In this document: positions 14,201-24,730 of the stretch, piece by piece
Position numbering within the stretch: position 1 is the first letter of the stretch
Layout of the letters: every line of letters begins with the position of its first letter
Source: Balaenoptera acutorostrata
Taxonomy: Eukaryota; Chordata; Mammalia; Artiodactyla; Balaenopteridae
DNA: 64,000 nt
Reading direction: 5' to 3'
NCBI RefSeq assembly: GCF_949987535.1
Contig: NC_080073.1
Coordinates: forward strand, 27,772,116 to 27,836,115
The notes under the pieces: generated by a model
The model's input: only the letters and a program-made list of their open reading frames with translations
What the model was told of the DNA's origin: nothing
Database searches by the model: none
Position numbers and translations under genes: made by a program

Positions 14201-14539
14201 CGCGCCGGGCCTTCTCCTCCCGCTCCCCCACCCCTAATATTCGCGCCGCGATTCAGCCCACGTTTTCTGGAACAATGTTCACCAGCGTCGGGAGGAAATG
14301 TGGCGCGGGGCCGGGGAGCGCGCTTCCACGCAGCCTCGCCATTGCAAGGGCTAGGGCGGCGGCGTCTGGGCGCTGATCCCACGCGGATTTCCACTGAAGG
14401 TGGAGGCTATTGGCAGGGAGAGATGGTTAATGCAAAGGGAAACCCCCAAGTAACTCTGAAAGTGACTCGAGTGAGGTTTATCCCAACGCCCGGTATACAG
14501 TAGGCGCTCAGTGCTGCTTGCGCAAGGGGCTCCCATAAT

Positions 14540-14740
14540 CAAAGAAGCTCGCATTGCCGGAGCGCTTGCTCCACGCCAGACACTCAAAGCCCATTCTTTC
14601 GAATATTCACAACCCGCAAGCTGGGGATGATTATTCCCACCTTGTGGAAGGACGGAGAAATTGAGGCCAAGATAAAAGCTAAATGACATGCCTCGGGTCA
14701 CAGGACTAGGTAGGGTCAAGGTTCGAAGTCTAGGCTTTTA
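14540..14740 (+). repeat. MIR SINE
   Basis: An old MIR is recognisable from CGCTTGCTCCACGCCAGAC, GATTATTCCCACCTTGTGGA, GAGAAATTGAGGCC and GGGTCACAGGACTAGGTAGG, matching the core and flanks of the MIR consensus in order. Confidence 0.7.
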
Positions 14741-17149
14741 GAAAACCCAAACTACCTTCAGTCCTCGTCGGTGGAGGAGGACTATCCCGATTGGGACTCG
14801 GGAAAAGACATGCGGCTGCTGGGTGGACGCTCTGTCCAGGTCACAGCCAAAGGTTGGTCCCCACCCCCAGCCCAGTTCGCACACCCATTGCGCGGGGAAG
14901 GAGAATTGTCGATTTTGTTTGCACAGAGGACAGCGACAGCTTCCTCAGGCTGTCGCGGGGGTATTTTTAGTACCTCCGATTCAGAAATAGGAACGTGTAC
15001 ATTAGAATTCCATTTCCTGAAAGGAGAGCGTCCTCGTTTTTTTTGTATTCCTCTCCCCCTCCCAAGTCTGGGAAGACGCAGCCAGGGAAGGGGGGGCGAG
15101 GAAGCGAGGAGGAATTTAAATGTTAGCTCGTTCTGGCTGCATTTCGCTGAGGGGAGATTGGGACCCAGAGGGATATGCAGATTTAACTCCGAAATCTCGG
15201 TGGATGCCACAAACCCCAGGAAACCCCACAATGGGCGAGGAGGACTTGGCGGCTAAAGATATGGAAATAGCTCCTTGCTCTTCCCAGACATCTATCCCCA
15301 GGGGGCTTGCGGGCTGGCTCGAAGAGTCCGCTCCTTTCCTAGTTATCTTACTAGGTTTTATTAGCCCCGCCTCAGAGACACACACCCCTCCCCCATTTCT
15401 GGGAGCTGTTGGGTGCCCTCCGCCAGTTGTCTCAACCAAAAATCCTTTCCTTCTTGCATCTCTGAAAGGATCCTTGGCAGATGCGCTTCTTGGAGGCCAG
15501 ACAATGGCCAGGGCAAGCCCACCTTCTTCCTAAACAGTTCCAGAACTTTGGGCAAGGGGCAGACACAACAAAATTTAGTGCAAAAGCATCTTCTTGGGGA
15601 ATTCTTAGACAACTGCGTTGAAAAGTTGGCCTGCATATGGGAGTCGTGATTCACTACTCCTCTTTCTCTTTAAGAAGAAAAGATAAATAAAAAATAGATG
15701 GGACACTCCCATGCAGGGAAATAACTTTCTAACCATCAAGTAAGAGAGCCTTCTCTGAGAAACTTCTTCTGTAATGTTTTCACAGGAGAAAGACTAAAAG
15801 GGTTGCCCATCTCATAAACTGGAGAAATTTATTTCCAGGTGACAGTTCTGAAGAGGGTTGAAGATCCCATGCTTGCAAACGACAGCAAATGAAATAAAAC
15901 TAAAGCGTGGAGCAGGAGGCATTTCTCTCTTGGACTGCTCATTTCTCTCTGCCGTCGGGGAGAGGTAAGGAACCGGGGCGCGGAGTTGAACCTGGGCAGA
16001 GTTACTGGAATACTCCAACCTCCTTGAGGTTGTTTCCTCCTAACCGATTGTTCCATAACCTTCACACCAGCGCCTGTCAATCGCTCTCACCTGAGAAGGT
16101 GTTATTTCACATCTGGTGGTAATTGTAGATAAACAGAGCTCTTCCCTATCTATAGGGCTTAGCTCTGCTTTCCCCAGGTTTGAAGTCCTTCCTCCTCGGG
16201 TTAAGATGTCTGCTTCCTTCAGTTGTGGGATTCAAGAAAGGATTCCTTCACCTGAAAAGTAGTGCGAAGAGAAAAGGAACCTTCTGTCTGAATGACTAAA
16301 CACCTTTCACAGCCAGTGCGGGTTCTGACACCAACGCTAAGCCGTTGTAAGTAATCATCCTAACTGGGATCCTTCTTAGTTATTCCCCGTGCATCGGAAT
16401 TGATGGGTGAAAGGCTCTGTTTTCTGATTTTTTTTCCCCCTCTTAATATTAAACTGTTTGCATGACTTGTAGTTTCCATTATTAACAAATGACTTAAACA
16501 AGGTAGTCATCAGCCGCATATTAATATTCTAACCTTGATTAAATTGAAGAGGCCGCCCTTTAAAAATATTTTAAAAAAATCAAATTGCGGGGGAGGGGAA
16601 TCCTGTCACAGACACAAAAAAGACTCCAATTATCTTTTCCCCTACAAGATGTTTGTTCTGTCCATGACTGCTCACACTTCAGCAATCTTGCCAGCAAGAC
16701 TCAAAAAAAAAAAAAAAAAAACCCTCCTTCTTCCAAAGCCACAGCCTTGTACATAACAGATTGTACAGTCCTATTGCCTTAGGCGGGTAAGAGGTTCCTC
16801 TCTGCTGAGAGCGACACAGAGAAGTTGCCAGCATCCAGACGCATTTTGGGGGGCACTGTGATCACTCTTGCCTCGGCTGCAGAAGTGTGCCTGTAAGGTC
16901 CCCATTTTGCTGTTTGGCTCCTAAGAGGATAGGGAGCCGCCTGAGCCAGACCCCAAGAATCACAGCAACAAGGCATCCAGGTGTGCAGGTGGTGAATGAG
17001 CTGGGGGGAGGGGAGGGCCCGAATAACAGTGAGGGTTAGTTGGGGGGGGGTGCTGCCAAAGAGAGGACAGGAGTCTTGAGAAAATGCTGGGAAATAAACA
17101 ACCTCAAGGCAGCTGCGTTGCCCTTTTCCCTGCACTTCCCTCTCAAACG
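14741..17149. other. Unique intergenic DNA downstream of FEZF2
   Basis: No gene is supported. The stretch is mostly single-copy with an A-run at 16704-16721 and an AT-rich motif cluster at 16430-16570 (AATATTAAACTG, CCATTATTAAC, TTAATATTC, GATTAAATTG) that could be a further conserved element. Confidence 0.4.
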
Positions 17150-17720
17150 TCTGAGCAACCAGTTTGCTCCTAGAAACATGTTAATTGCCAACGGAGCTCA
17201 TTAAGGCATGCACATGCAAAACACAGCAAGAAAGATTAAATGGACAAAAGCGCAATAATGAACTGTCAACAATCGGGCCCATCTACGCGACCAGGATCAC
17301 TCAAGAATGAGGCATTTAGAGGCAACAAAGGATTGTCTGAGACAGGAAGAAAAGACGACCTAGACTTTTGTTTAGTCAACACAATTGATTACAAATGAGA
17401 GATTAACAGGATAGCTTCAGATTTTTTTTAAAAGAGGCAGAAAAGAAAAGTCCAATTAAGTCCACCGAATGTTAACTACATTGCGTTCCATGCCTAGCCC
17501 CAAAGAAATTCTCATTAAACCATCCCTGGCGATCCCTTTTGGAAAGTAATTTGTCTCCCTGATGGAGCAGAGAAAGAGAATCGTGTAAAAGAAAGCGTTA
17601 GTTCTTGGCGCAATGAGCTTAGGAGACACACTAGAAAGAGCCAAAGGGGGAGTTAATGAGCATCTGACAAACTGCTTGGATTCAGGCCTAGAGAACAGCG
17701 ATGAAAAGATGAAATTGGCC
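17150..17720. promoter_or_regulatory. Candidate orthologue of the Fezf2 downstream enhancer E4 (SOX-site cluster)
   Basis: This repeat-free segment about 7.5 kb downstream of the FEZF2 promoter contains several SOX-like HMG-box cores: ACAAAAG at 17244, AACAAT at 17268-17273, a convergent pair AACAAAG/GATTGT at 17324-17336, CTTTTGTT at 17365-17372 and ACAATTG at 17381-17387. Homeodomain cores such as TTAATT at 17181 are also present. Published work on Fezf2 describes an enhancer, E4, about 7.3 kb downstream of the start site and driven by SOX4/SOX11. The position and motifs match, but I could not align them. Confidence 0.5.
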
Positions 17721-19129
17721 AACAACTATTCTTTATATCAAACATAAAAAGGCCAATCTGAAATGGGGCTGCTCAAAACTGGTTGAAAGTACATAGCCCA
17801 AGAAAAGGGAGCTACAGCCAGGCCCCTTGGTGGACACTGGACAGAAAGAGACAGAACTCAACCGGCCAAGAGCTAGGAAATAGGCAGAAAGATGGCAAAC
17901 TCCAGCCACCGGCCCCACGCCTTTGGAGGTGCTGATCTGAAGCTCTCGGTGCCCACCGCCTACCCTCTGGATGTTACTTTCCTGAGTGAAAAATGTATCA
18001 GGCTAGCCTTTGAGGATTCCCTAAAGGTTCTGGTAATCTGGTCATTAACTCCTGGCATTCTTCAAACTCTTCCTTTCTCTTCTAGAATCATAGCCAGGGT
18101 TACCATATGTCACTAATTCACATCCAGTTCTTCTACTCTCCCTCCTAGTGACCATTCAAAACCCTCACCCCCAGGTGACTGCCTTCCTAATTCTGCACAG
18201 AGCACAGAGGTGGCAGGATCATCATACACAGCTTTGTGGACCAGGTGATGAATTATTTAAATTATTAAGTTATTTGAATTATTTCTTATAGTTCATCTGG
18301 CTTTAAGAGTCCGGCTCATTTTAACACTTCCTTTTTTTGAACTAAGTAGGTCAATGTATTTGTCTCTTTGTGACACATTACATCTTAATTAAACATAAAC
18401 ATCCAGGCATCCTAGCAGCAGAAGTATTTGGGGTTCTCTTACACTCAGTGTCCAGTAAAGCCAGGTAAAGAGAATCTAAAGGTGTGATGGGGTTTCAACG
18501 TACTCCACCAGCTAAGGAACCCAGAACAAATTCTGTGGTTTCTTAACGCCTTATTTATTCCATCTTTGACGTGGGACTGGTGTCATCTCAGATACTAGAG
18601 TGCAGCATTGAAATCTTGATTCTAGGTTTTGTACTCTTACTCTCAATTCCTTGGTAACAGCTATCACATTTCTGAGGGCTTGGCTTGCACTTCAAGGCTT
18701 TTTGCTCATGCTTCATGGAAAAAATGTCTTGGTGCCTAGAAGTAAAGAATGGGGAAGAAAAAGTATACCAAATCAAAATAAAAACAGTCATCTAAAGACT
18801 CGTTCTGGTTTTCAAAGCACAGAGGTGTTATACAATCTAGAAAGGTGGATTTCAGGAAATAGGGGAGAAAACAAGACTTTTCTATTGTAGATCAATCAGA
18901 GACTGATATAATTCAGTTTTTATCAAGGTATCCTGCCAAGGCCACGTGACCTGACGCACAATCGTTGCAGTTTCTCTCCTTTCTTTAATGCTTTTCAGTC
19001 CTGGGTCATTTTTGGAGCTCTTTTTTCTCCAAGAGTTTCAGTGTCCTCATTTTGCCCCCCAGAGCGGGTGGTGCTGAATTGCCTTGGGAAGGATAACATA
19101 TTATTTATAAGGAGAAAGTCAAATGAGTC
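17721..19129. other. Unique intergenic DNA
   Basis: I recognise no gene or clear repeat here. The AT-rich direct and inverted motif AATTATTTAAATTATTAAG around 18250-18285 is the only local pattern of note. Confidence 0.35.
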
Positions 19130-19415
19130 GTTAGGAGTCTGGCACCAGAACAGCTGAGTTCAAATCCTAGCTCAGGTACTTATCAGGGAAAACTACCTTG
19201 TCTCTGTTTCTGCATCTGCAAACTAGGACTAGTTCCAATCACACCTGAAACTAATATAATGTTGTGTGTCAATTATACCTCAAAAAGAAAAAAAAAACAA
19301 TATCTATCTCACAAGGCTGTCGTGAAGCTTAAATGAGTTAACACATATAATTAGAACTTAGAATAGCACCTGGCACGTACATAGGATGTATAACAGAAGT
19401 TAGCGATGATTATTA
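19130..19415 (+). repeat. MIR SINE interrupted by an L1 tail
   Basis: The left half (about 19136-19229) reads CTGAGTTCAAATCCTAGCTC through CTGCATCTGCAAACTAGGAC. The right half (about 19298-19412) reads ATCTCACAAGGCTGTCGTGA through TAGCACCTGGCACGTA. Together they reproduce a MIR, with an L1-type 3' tail between them. Confidence 0.7.
19230..19297 (+). repeat. Short L1 3' tail nested in MIR
   Basis: CACACCTGAAACTAATATAA followed by GTCAATTATACCTC and an A-rich end is the standard terminal part of a mammalian L1. It is only about 65 bases long and separates the two halves of a MIR. Confidence 0.65.
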
Positions 19416-19439
19416 GAAAAACTCAAGTAGTAAAACTTG

Positions 19440-19650
19440 AATACAGCACTTTATAAAGAAACTTTACCTGTGTTGTCTTATTGACTCCTCATTACATATT
19501 CATTAGGTAGGTTTTCTTAGCCCCATTTTAAAGAGGGGCAAACCAAGTTGCTGAGAGGGTATGACTTCCTTTAGTTCACACAGCTGGAAGGCGATGGAGT
19601 GGGGACTCATACTCAGATGATTCTGACTATGGGTCATGGTTCTAACAGGA
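19440..19650 (+). repeat. MIR SINE
   Basis: CATTAGGTAGGTTTTCTTAG, CCCCATTTTAAAGAGG, GTTCACACAGCTGGAAGG and the following CAGATGATTCTGAC match the MIR core and 3' portion in order. Confidence 0.7.
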
Positions 19651-19664
19651 GAGTGCACAAGAAT

Positions 19665-19803
19665 TACATAACATTTTTGCTAAAAATGCACCTGAACCCC
19701 ATTTACTGAAAGGCTGGGTCAACGAATGTGCTCTGTAGCCCAGGAATCTGCATGTTAACCGGAAGCAGTTGGTTCCCAACTACACTTTAAGAAACACTGA
19801 TTT
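19665..19803. repeat. MER5-like hAT DNA transposon remnant
   Basis: AATCTGCATGTTAAC, followed by a motif near AACACTGATT at the end, resembles the non-autonomous hAT element MER5A. It is diverged and short. Confidence 0.5.
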
Positions 19804-19889
19804 AGCGTCTGTGTTCTTTCTGCCTCACGACGATGCTGCCTGTGGAAGATGAAACAGCATCACCAGCTCTTCATAAACTAACTAATACA

Positions 19890-20030
19890 CTTGATCATTC
19901 CTTCAAGAAATACGATGTGAACACCTCTAATGTGTCAGACACTAGGCTGGGTGCAGGAGTTACAAGGAAGAGAATTCTGAGCATAGCCTCTGCCCTGGAG
20001 TTTATATAATAGAGTAGGGGAGAAAATCAC
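19890..20030. repeat. Ancient LINE fragment (L2/CR1-like)
   Basis: The phrases ACACCTCTAATGTGTCAGAC, CTAGGCTGGGTGCAGGAG and CTGCCCTGGAGTTTATATAA resemble a widespread old mammalian LINE block. The family assignment is tentative. Confidence 0.4.
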
Positions 20031-20799
20031 ATACAACAAAAATCCCCATATGATACTTGGTTATGAACATGAAATTGGGCATTCAATCCAGTCTGGGGTG
20101 GGGTGTGTAGTGGACATCTGTTATTTTTGCCTGCTGATCATCATTCTCCCTTCTGGTAACAACATCCAACATTTCCTTTGGAGACTGCCACCCCTTCCCC
20201 ACTCTCCGTCCATAAGGTTAAGGTGGGGCTAGTCCATCCCTCCATGGGGGGCATGTGACCCAGGCCTGGCCAATCAGAGCACAGCATCTTCTGGGCCACA
20301 GTGACTGGCTGAGGACTGGCCACGTGAGCCAAACGGGGCAATAAAGGTTCTGCCCCGGCCTTAGGCCGATGCAGAAACTTCTCCCGTGGGGTTCACGAGT
20401 GGGTTGAGTGTTCCTCTGGGGTCTGGTGTACGCATGTTACAACGTTAGGGAAGACCTTCCCGTACTGCAAGTATCAGAGGTGGAGAGGGAGAGGAATTGA
20501 AAGGCAGCCCGAAAGACCCCATCGGACTCTGGCGTGATTGAAGCCTGAGGCACAGGTGGACTTCATAGCTCTTTGCTCTAATATGGTGTCTCCCTGCTCT
20601 CGCCCTGTCATTCCTGACGGACGCTGGGCAGAAGAAAGGGAAGTCTGAGATGCCGCTCTAGAGGAAGTCATGCCTGCATTGACTCTTCAAAGAGCAGGAG
20701 GTGTTAGCCACCGAAGAAACGGAGGCAGAGCTATCTCAAGCAGCCCACGTGAAAGTCCAGAGGTGAAAGAAAGACGGTGAGTTGATGCAACCAGATGCG
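20031..20799. other. Intergenic DNA, possibly old LTR-type or unclassified repeat
   Basis: No gene is seen. The GGCCTGGCCAATCAGAGCA motif at about 20260-20280 occurs in several old mammalian repeats, so part of this stretch may be repeat-derived. I cannot name the family. Confidence 0.3.
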
Positions 20800-21020
20800 G
20801 TTGAGTATGGCTGGGATTAATATCACGAAGTGTGACTTTGAAATTTAGCTCTGCTTCTGAGCAGCTGTGAGAGTCTGGGGTGCAGTCTTGCCTCCTCTAA
20901 ACCTCAGATTTCTCCTCTGCAAAATGGGCACCATAATAACATGGGCCGCTCTGGGTCGTTATGATTCAATGCAGTGCGGCTAGTCAGACACCTGATCCGT
21001 TGTAGGTGTTCAGGTTAAAA
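20800..21020 (+). repeat. MIR SINE
   Basis: CCTCTAAACCTCAGATTTCT, CTCTGCAAAATGGGCACC, the GGTCGTTATGATTCAATG block and GTTGTAGGTGTTCAGG follow MIR order. Confidence 0.6.
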
Positions 21021-21224
21021 TGATTGAGATTATTATCACCGGAAGGCGAGGCACCTTAAGAGGGAGGGACTGGTCGGCATCCTAAATGTCCCACGTTGTC
21101 CAGTGGAGTGGTCTGCTGGAGCTAGAGCTGGCTTAGGGCAGAGGTTGGTACCTTAGCACCCTGTCAGCATCTGCCTGACTGTTGAAGGCTGCCTGTTTCT
21201 GAGTAAAGCAGGGAATATAGATGA

Positions 21225-21440
21225 AATATCATAGACTTTGGCGTCCCATAGACCAGATGCTTCTCATAACACTCACCAGCTGTGTGACCGTGGGTGCGCC
21301 TGCTTACGTTGAGACCCAGCTGACACATCTTTAAATTCGTTAACATTGAAGGGTTGTTAGAAGGACTTAAATGAGATAATATGTGTAAGTGCCTGGCACA
21401 TAATTAATGAGCAATAAATTATAGCTGTTTACTCTGACTA
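21225..21440 (+). repeat. MIR SINE
   Basis: CACCAGCTGTGTGACCGTGG, AGGGTTGTTAGAAGGACTTA, AATGAGATAATATGTGTAAG and GTGCCTGGCACATAATTAAT are in MIR order. Confidence 0.7.
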
Positions 21441-21722
21441 CTAATAACTACTACTGCAGTTATTACCCTTCAGATTTCGAGATCCTTGGTGCAGGGTTCT
21501 TTAGCAAATAAAGTGCTGTAAGCAGGACAAGGGCATGGATTGTCTGCTTTGTTCGATGCCGTGTGCCCAAATGCTTGGCACATAGTAGGTACTCTAAAAT
21601 TAAGAGCTGGATATCAGCTTCTACTCCTCCTCATGGGCGGGGAGGTTACCCCGCTCAGTCTTCTGGGCAGCCACTGCCACTCTCATCTTGTAGCAATTCA
21701 GCCATAAAACGAACATTTATTT

Positions 21723-21740
21723 ATTTTTTTAAACACTTTT

Positions 21741-21771
<31 letters not shown>

Positions 21772-22037
21772 TTTGGCTGTGTTGGGTCTTCGTTTCTGTG
21801 CGAGGGCTTTCTCTAGTTGTGGCGAGCAGGGGCCACTCTTCATCGCGATGCGCGGGCCTCTCACCATCGCGGCCTCTCTTGTTGCGGAGCACAGGCTCCA
21901 GACGCGCAGGCTCAGTAGTTGTGGCCCACGGGCCTAGTTGCTCCGCGGCATGTGGGATCTTCCCAGACCAGGGCTCGAACCCGTGTCCCCTGCATTGGCA
22001 GGCAGACTCTCAACCACTGCGCCACCAGGGAAGCCCG
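21723..22037 (-). repeat. CHR-type SINE
   Basis: This minus copy has a TTTATT tail. Its imperfect duplications are AAACGAACATTTATT near 21707-21721 and AAACGAATATTTATT at 22038-22052 (one mismatch). Confidence 0.92.
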
Positions 22038-22044
22038 AAACGAA

Positions 22045-22290
22045 TATTTATTGAAGGCCTGTTATGCGCCAGGCGTTGTGGTGGAGCTACAGCTGTGAAC
22101 AAGACACACTTTGGCCTTGTGGAGCTACACATCCTAACGGTGGGACACAGGTGATGAGCAAGCCAAGAAACAGGAAACAAATTCAGATTATGGTAAACGC
22201 CAGGAAGGATATCAAAGAGAGTACCTGATAGGACATATGTGGGAGAAGGCTACTTGAAATACGTGGTTGGTACCAGTCTAGGTAAAATTC
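22045..22290. repeat. Ancient LINE fragment (L2/CR1-like)
   Basis: TGCGCCAGGCGTTGTGG, GCTACAGCTGTGAACAAGAC and CTTGTGGAGCTACACATCC match the same widespread old LINE block as at 37030. SINE target sequence lies at its edge. Confidence 0.45.
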
Positions 22291-23039
22291 AAGTCCCTGA
22301 TGCACCCAAGAACTAAGAGAAGCATCAGCACAACTCAAGTCGGCCCCTGGAATCAATCCACTTGGACTTAATCACAAAGCTTCTCCTCCCCCACAGCTCC
22401 TAATTACCCACTGGTTGGTCCAGCTCAAATCTGCTTGGGACTCAGAAAAAGAGTTTTTCAAGGTACGCTACAGAAAAGAAAAAGCACCCCTGGGCAGTGG
22501 GTGCTGTAGGACATTGACCCACATACCATTTTCCTACTGAATGGCACAGTAATTGATCAAAGTAAAAAAATTTATAGAAAGAGATACTGCTGCCATGTTT
22601 TTAAAGCATGCGTTTCCCAGCCAAGTCTCCAGATGGAATCACCGAAGCGACACATCCTTGACTTAAATGTGACTGTTTAACAGTTATATTGGGTAGGCCA
22701 TATTTTTCCAAAGGAGGTGGTTGCTTGTCTTAGGAACTTGAGACTCTTAACAGACTTTTGGGTGAGAGCTTTCCAGGATACCACTCTTTTTCTCTCACTT
22801 CCTGAAGGCACAGAAGTCAGAGACCTAGCTGTAGTGTCAGGAGAAGAGAGTAACGGTAGGGAGCTGTTACATAGCTCATGGAATGATGAGGTCTGTAGGA
22901 TGTCTTCATGACAATGACTGCCACTAATGAACAATTCATAAGCATAAGCATGGTTCTGTTGTTCGTGTTCGCCTGACGATTGTCTACCTTCCCTCCTGGT
23001 TATCAGCCTTCTGATTTTGCTTTGAGGGAGCTGCCCTTC

Positions 23040-23405
23040 CCCATGGAACACAGATCATTGGAGTTGTGAAGAAGGCCCCCCCCATGACATGTCCACCAGC
23101 CAAGGGACAGGCGGGGAGCATAAACTAAATCACACAGATGCTTCCTTTGGAATGCAAACCTTGAGCAGAGGGATGAGACTATAAATAACGGGAACGCATT
23201 CATTCCCTGGGGACTGTGGATTGGCCCATTACATATCCTGAGTTGCCCTAATTCCTGCCCTTCTGAACCTGTGATTATAACCTTCCCTTTGTACTGTTAG
23301 CTCCCCCATAGCATGCCAATGAATGAATTTTCCACATAAATTGACCAGAGTTCTTTTCTGTAGTTTACAGCCAAAGATACTGACTAGTACAGTAATCTTC
23401 TCACC
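23040..23405. repeat. Possible old LTR-type remnant
   Basis: The right end, AGTTTACAGCCAAAGATACT followed by GACTAGTACA, resembles the end of old mammalian MaLR-type LTRs. The rest is too diverged to classify, and no coding sequence remains. Confidence 0.3.
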
Positions 23406-23604
23406 CATGGCCCACCTTGTCCTTGTAATCCTTAGAAGCAGAACATCTGAAGTTCAAGACTGGTTTTTCCTGCCCATCATTTTTATAGTCTGCCTAAATC
23501 CCTTCTTCTGGTTGTAAGAATCTTTCAAGTAGACATGGCCTACTTTGCGACATGAAAAGCATTTGGAGGAAGAAAACTCTATAACCCTATCCACACCTCA
23601 CATT

Positions 23605-23928
23605 ATTTATTTATTTATTTATTTTAATTTTTGGCTGCATTGGGTCTTCGTTGCTGCTCGTGGGCTTTGTCTAGTTGCAGCGAGCGGGGGCTACTCTTTG
23701 TTGCGGTGCACGGACTTCTCATTGCGGTGGCTTCTCTTGTTGCGTAGCACGGGCTCGATGCATGGGCCCAGTAGTTGTGGCTCGTGGGCTCTAGAGCACA
23801 GGCTCAGTAGTTGTGGCGCACGGGCTTAGTTCCTCCATGGCATGTGGGATCTTCCCAGACCAGGGCTCGAACCCGTGTCCCCTTCATTGGCAGGCGGATT
23901 CTTAACCACTATGCCACCAGGGAAGTCC
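23605..23928 (-). repeat. Longer CHR-type SINE
   Basis: This minus copy carries the GGCTCTAGAGC variant block. Its duplications are CACACCTCACATT at 23592-23604 and CACACCTCGCATT at 23929-23941 (one mismatch). Confidence 0.9.
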
Positions 23929-24119
23929 CACACCTCGCATTTATATACAGAATAAAAATGTCTCCAGAGGTGGGGCTGCGGCTGAGCAAGCAACTCAGGG
24001 ACGAGAAAAGTTACAGCTACAGCACTACCATGATGAGATTTAGGGTGGTTCTGCTTAGAAAGAGCTCTCAGGGAGGGAAATGGACAGATGTTGATCCAAG
24101 GGTACAAGCTTCCAGTTAG

Positions 24120-24326
24120 AAGTTTAATAAGCTTTGGGGATCTAATAGCACTGTGTGTGTACTTAACAGTACTGTATTTTATACTTGAAAGTTGCTGAGA
24201 GAGTAAATCTTAAATGTTCTCACCACAAAAAAGAAATGGTAATTATGTGACGTGATGGAGGTGTTAGCTAACACTATCGTGGCAATCCTTTCACAATATA
24301 CATGTATCAAATCAACATGTCATACA
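24120..24326 (+). repeat. L1 3' end, left part, split by a SINE
   Basis: GAAAGTTGCTGAGAGAGTAA, AATCTTAAATGTTCTCACCA and the CAATATACATGTATCAAATC block are standard old L1 3' sequence. It continues after the SINE at about 24667-24730 (GTACATCTTAAACTGATATG, TCAATTATATATCAATAAAT). Confidence 0.65.
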
Positions 24327-24666
24327 GGGCTTCCCTGGTGGCACAGTGGTTAAGAATCCGCCTGCCAATGCAGGGGACACAGGTTCGAGCCCTGGTCCGG
24401 GAAGATCCCACATGCCATGGAGCAACTAAGCCCGTGCGCCACAACTACTGAGCCTGCCCTCTAGAGCCCGCGAGCCACAACTACTGAAGCCTGTGCGCCT
24501 AGAGCCTGTGCTCTGCAGCAAGAGAAGCCACCACAATGAGAAGCCCACGCACTGCAACGAAGAGTAGCCCCTGCTCGCTGCAACTAGAGGAAGCCCGCGC
24601 GGAGCAACAAAGACCCAACGCAGCCATAAATAAATAAATAAATAAATAGATTTATTTTTAAAAAAA
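24327..24666 (+). repeat. Longer CHR-type SINE inserted in L1
   Basis: The plus copy begins GGGCTTCCCTGGTGGCACAG and ends in an AAATAAAT tail. It contains CCTCTAGAGCCCGCGAGCC. It interrupts an L1 3' end; duplications are short and unclear. Confidence 0.9.
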
Positions 24667-24730
24667 GTTGTACATCTTAAACTGATATGATGTTATATAT
24701 CAATTATATATCAATAAATCTTGGGAGAAA

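Noticed and set aside
24601..24660. AAATAAAT direct repeats resembling a small tandem array
   Set aside because: They are the A-rich tails of SINEs. No spaced repeats with unique spacers exist, so no CRISPR-like array is present.
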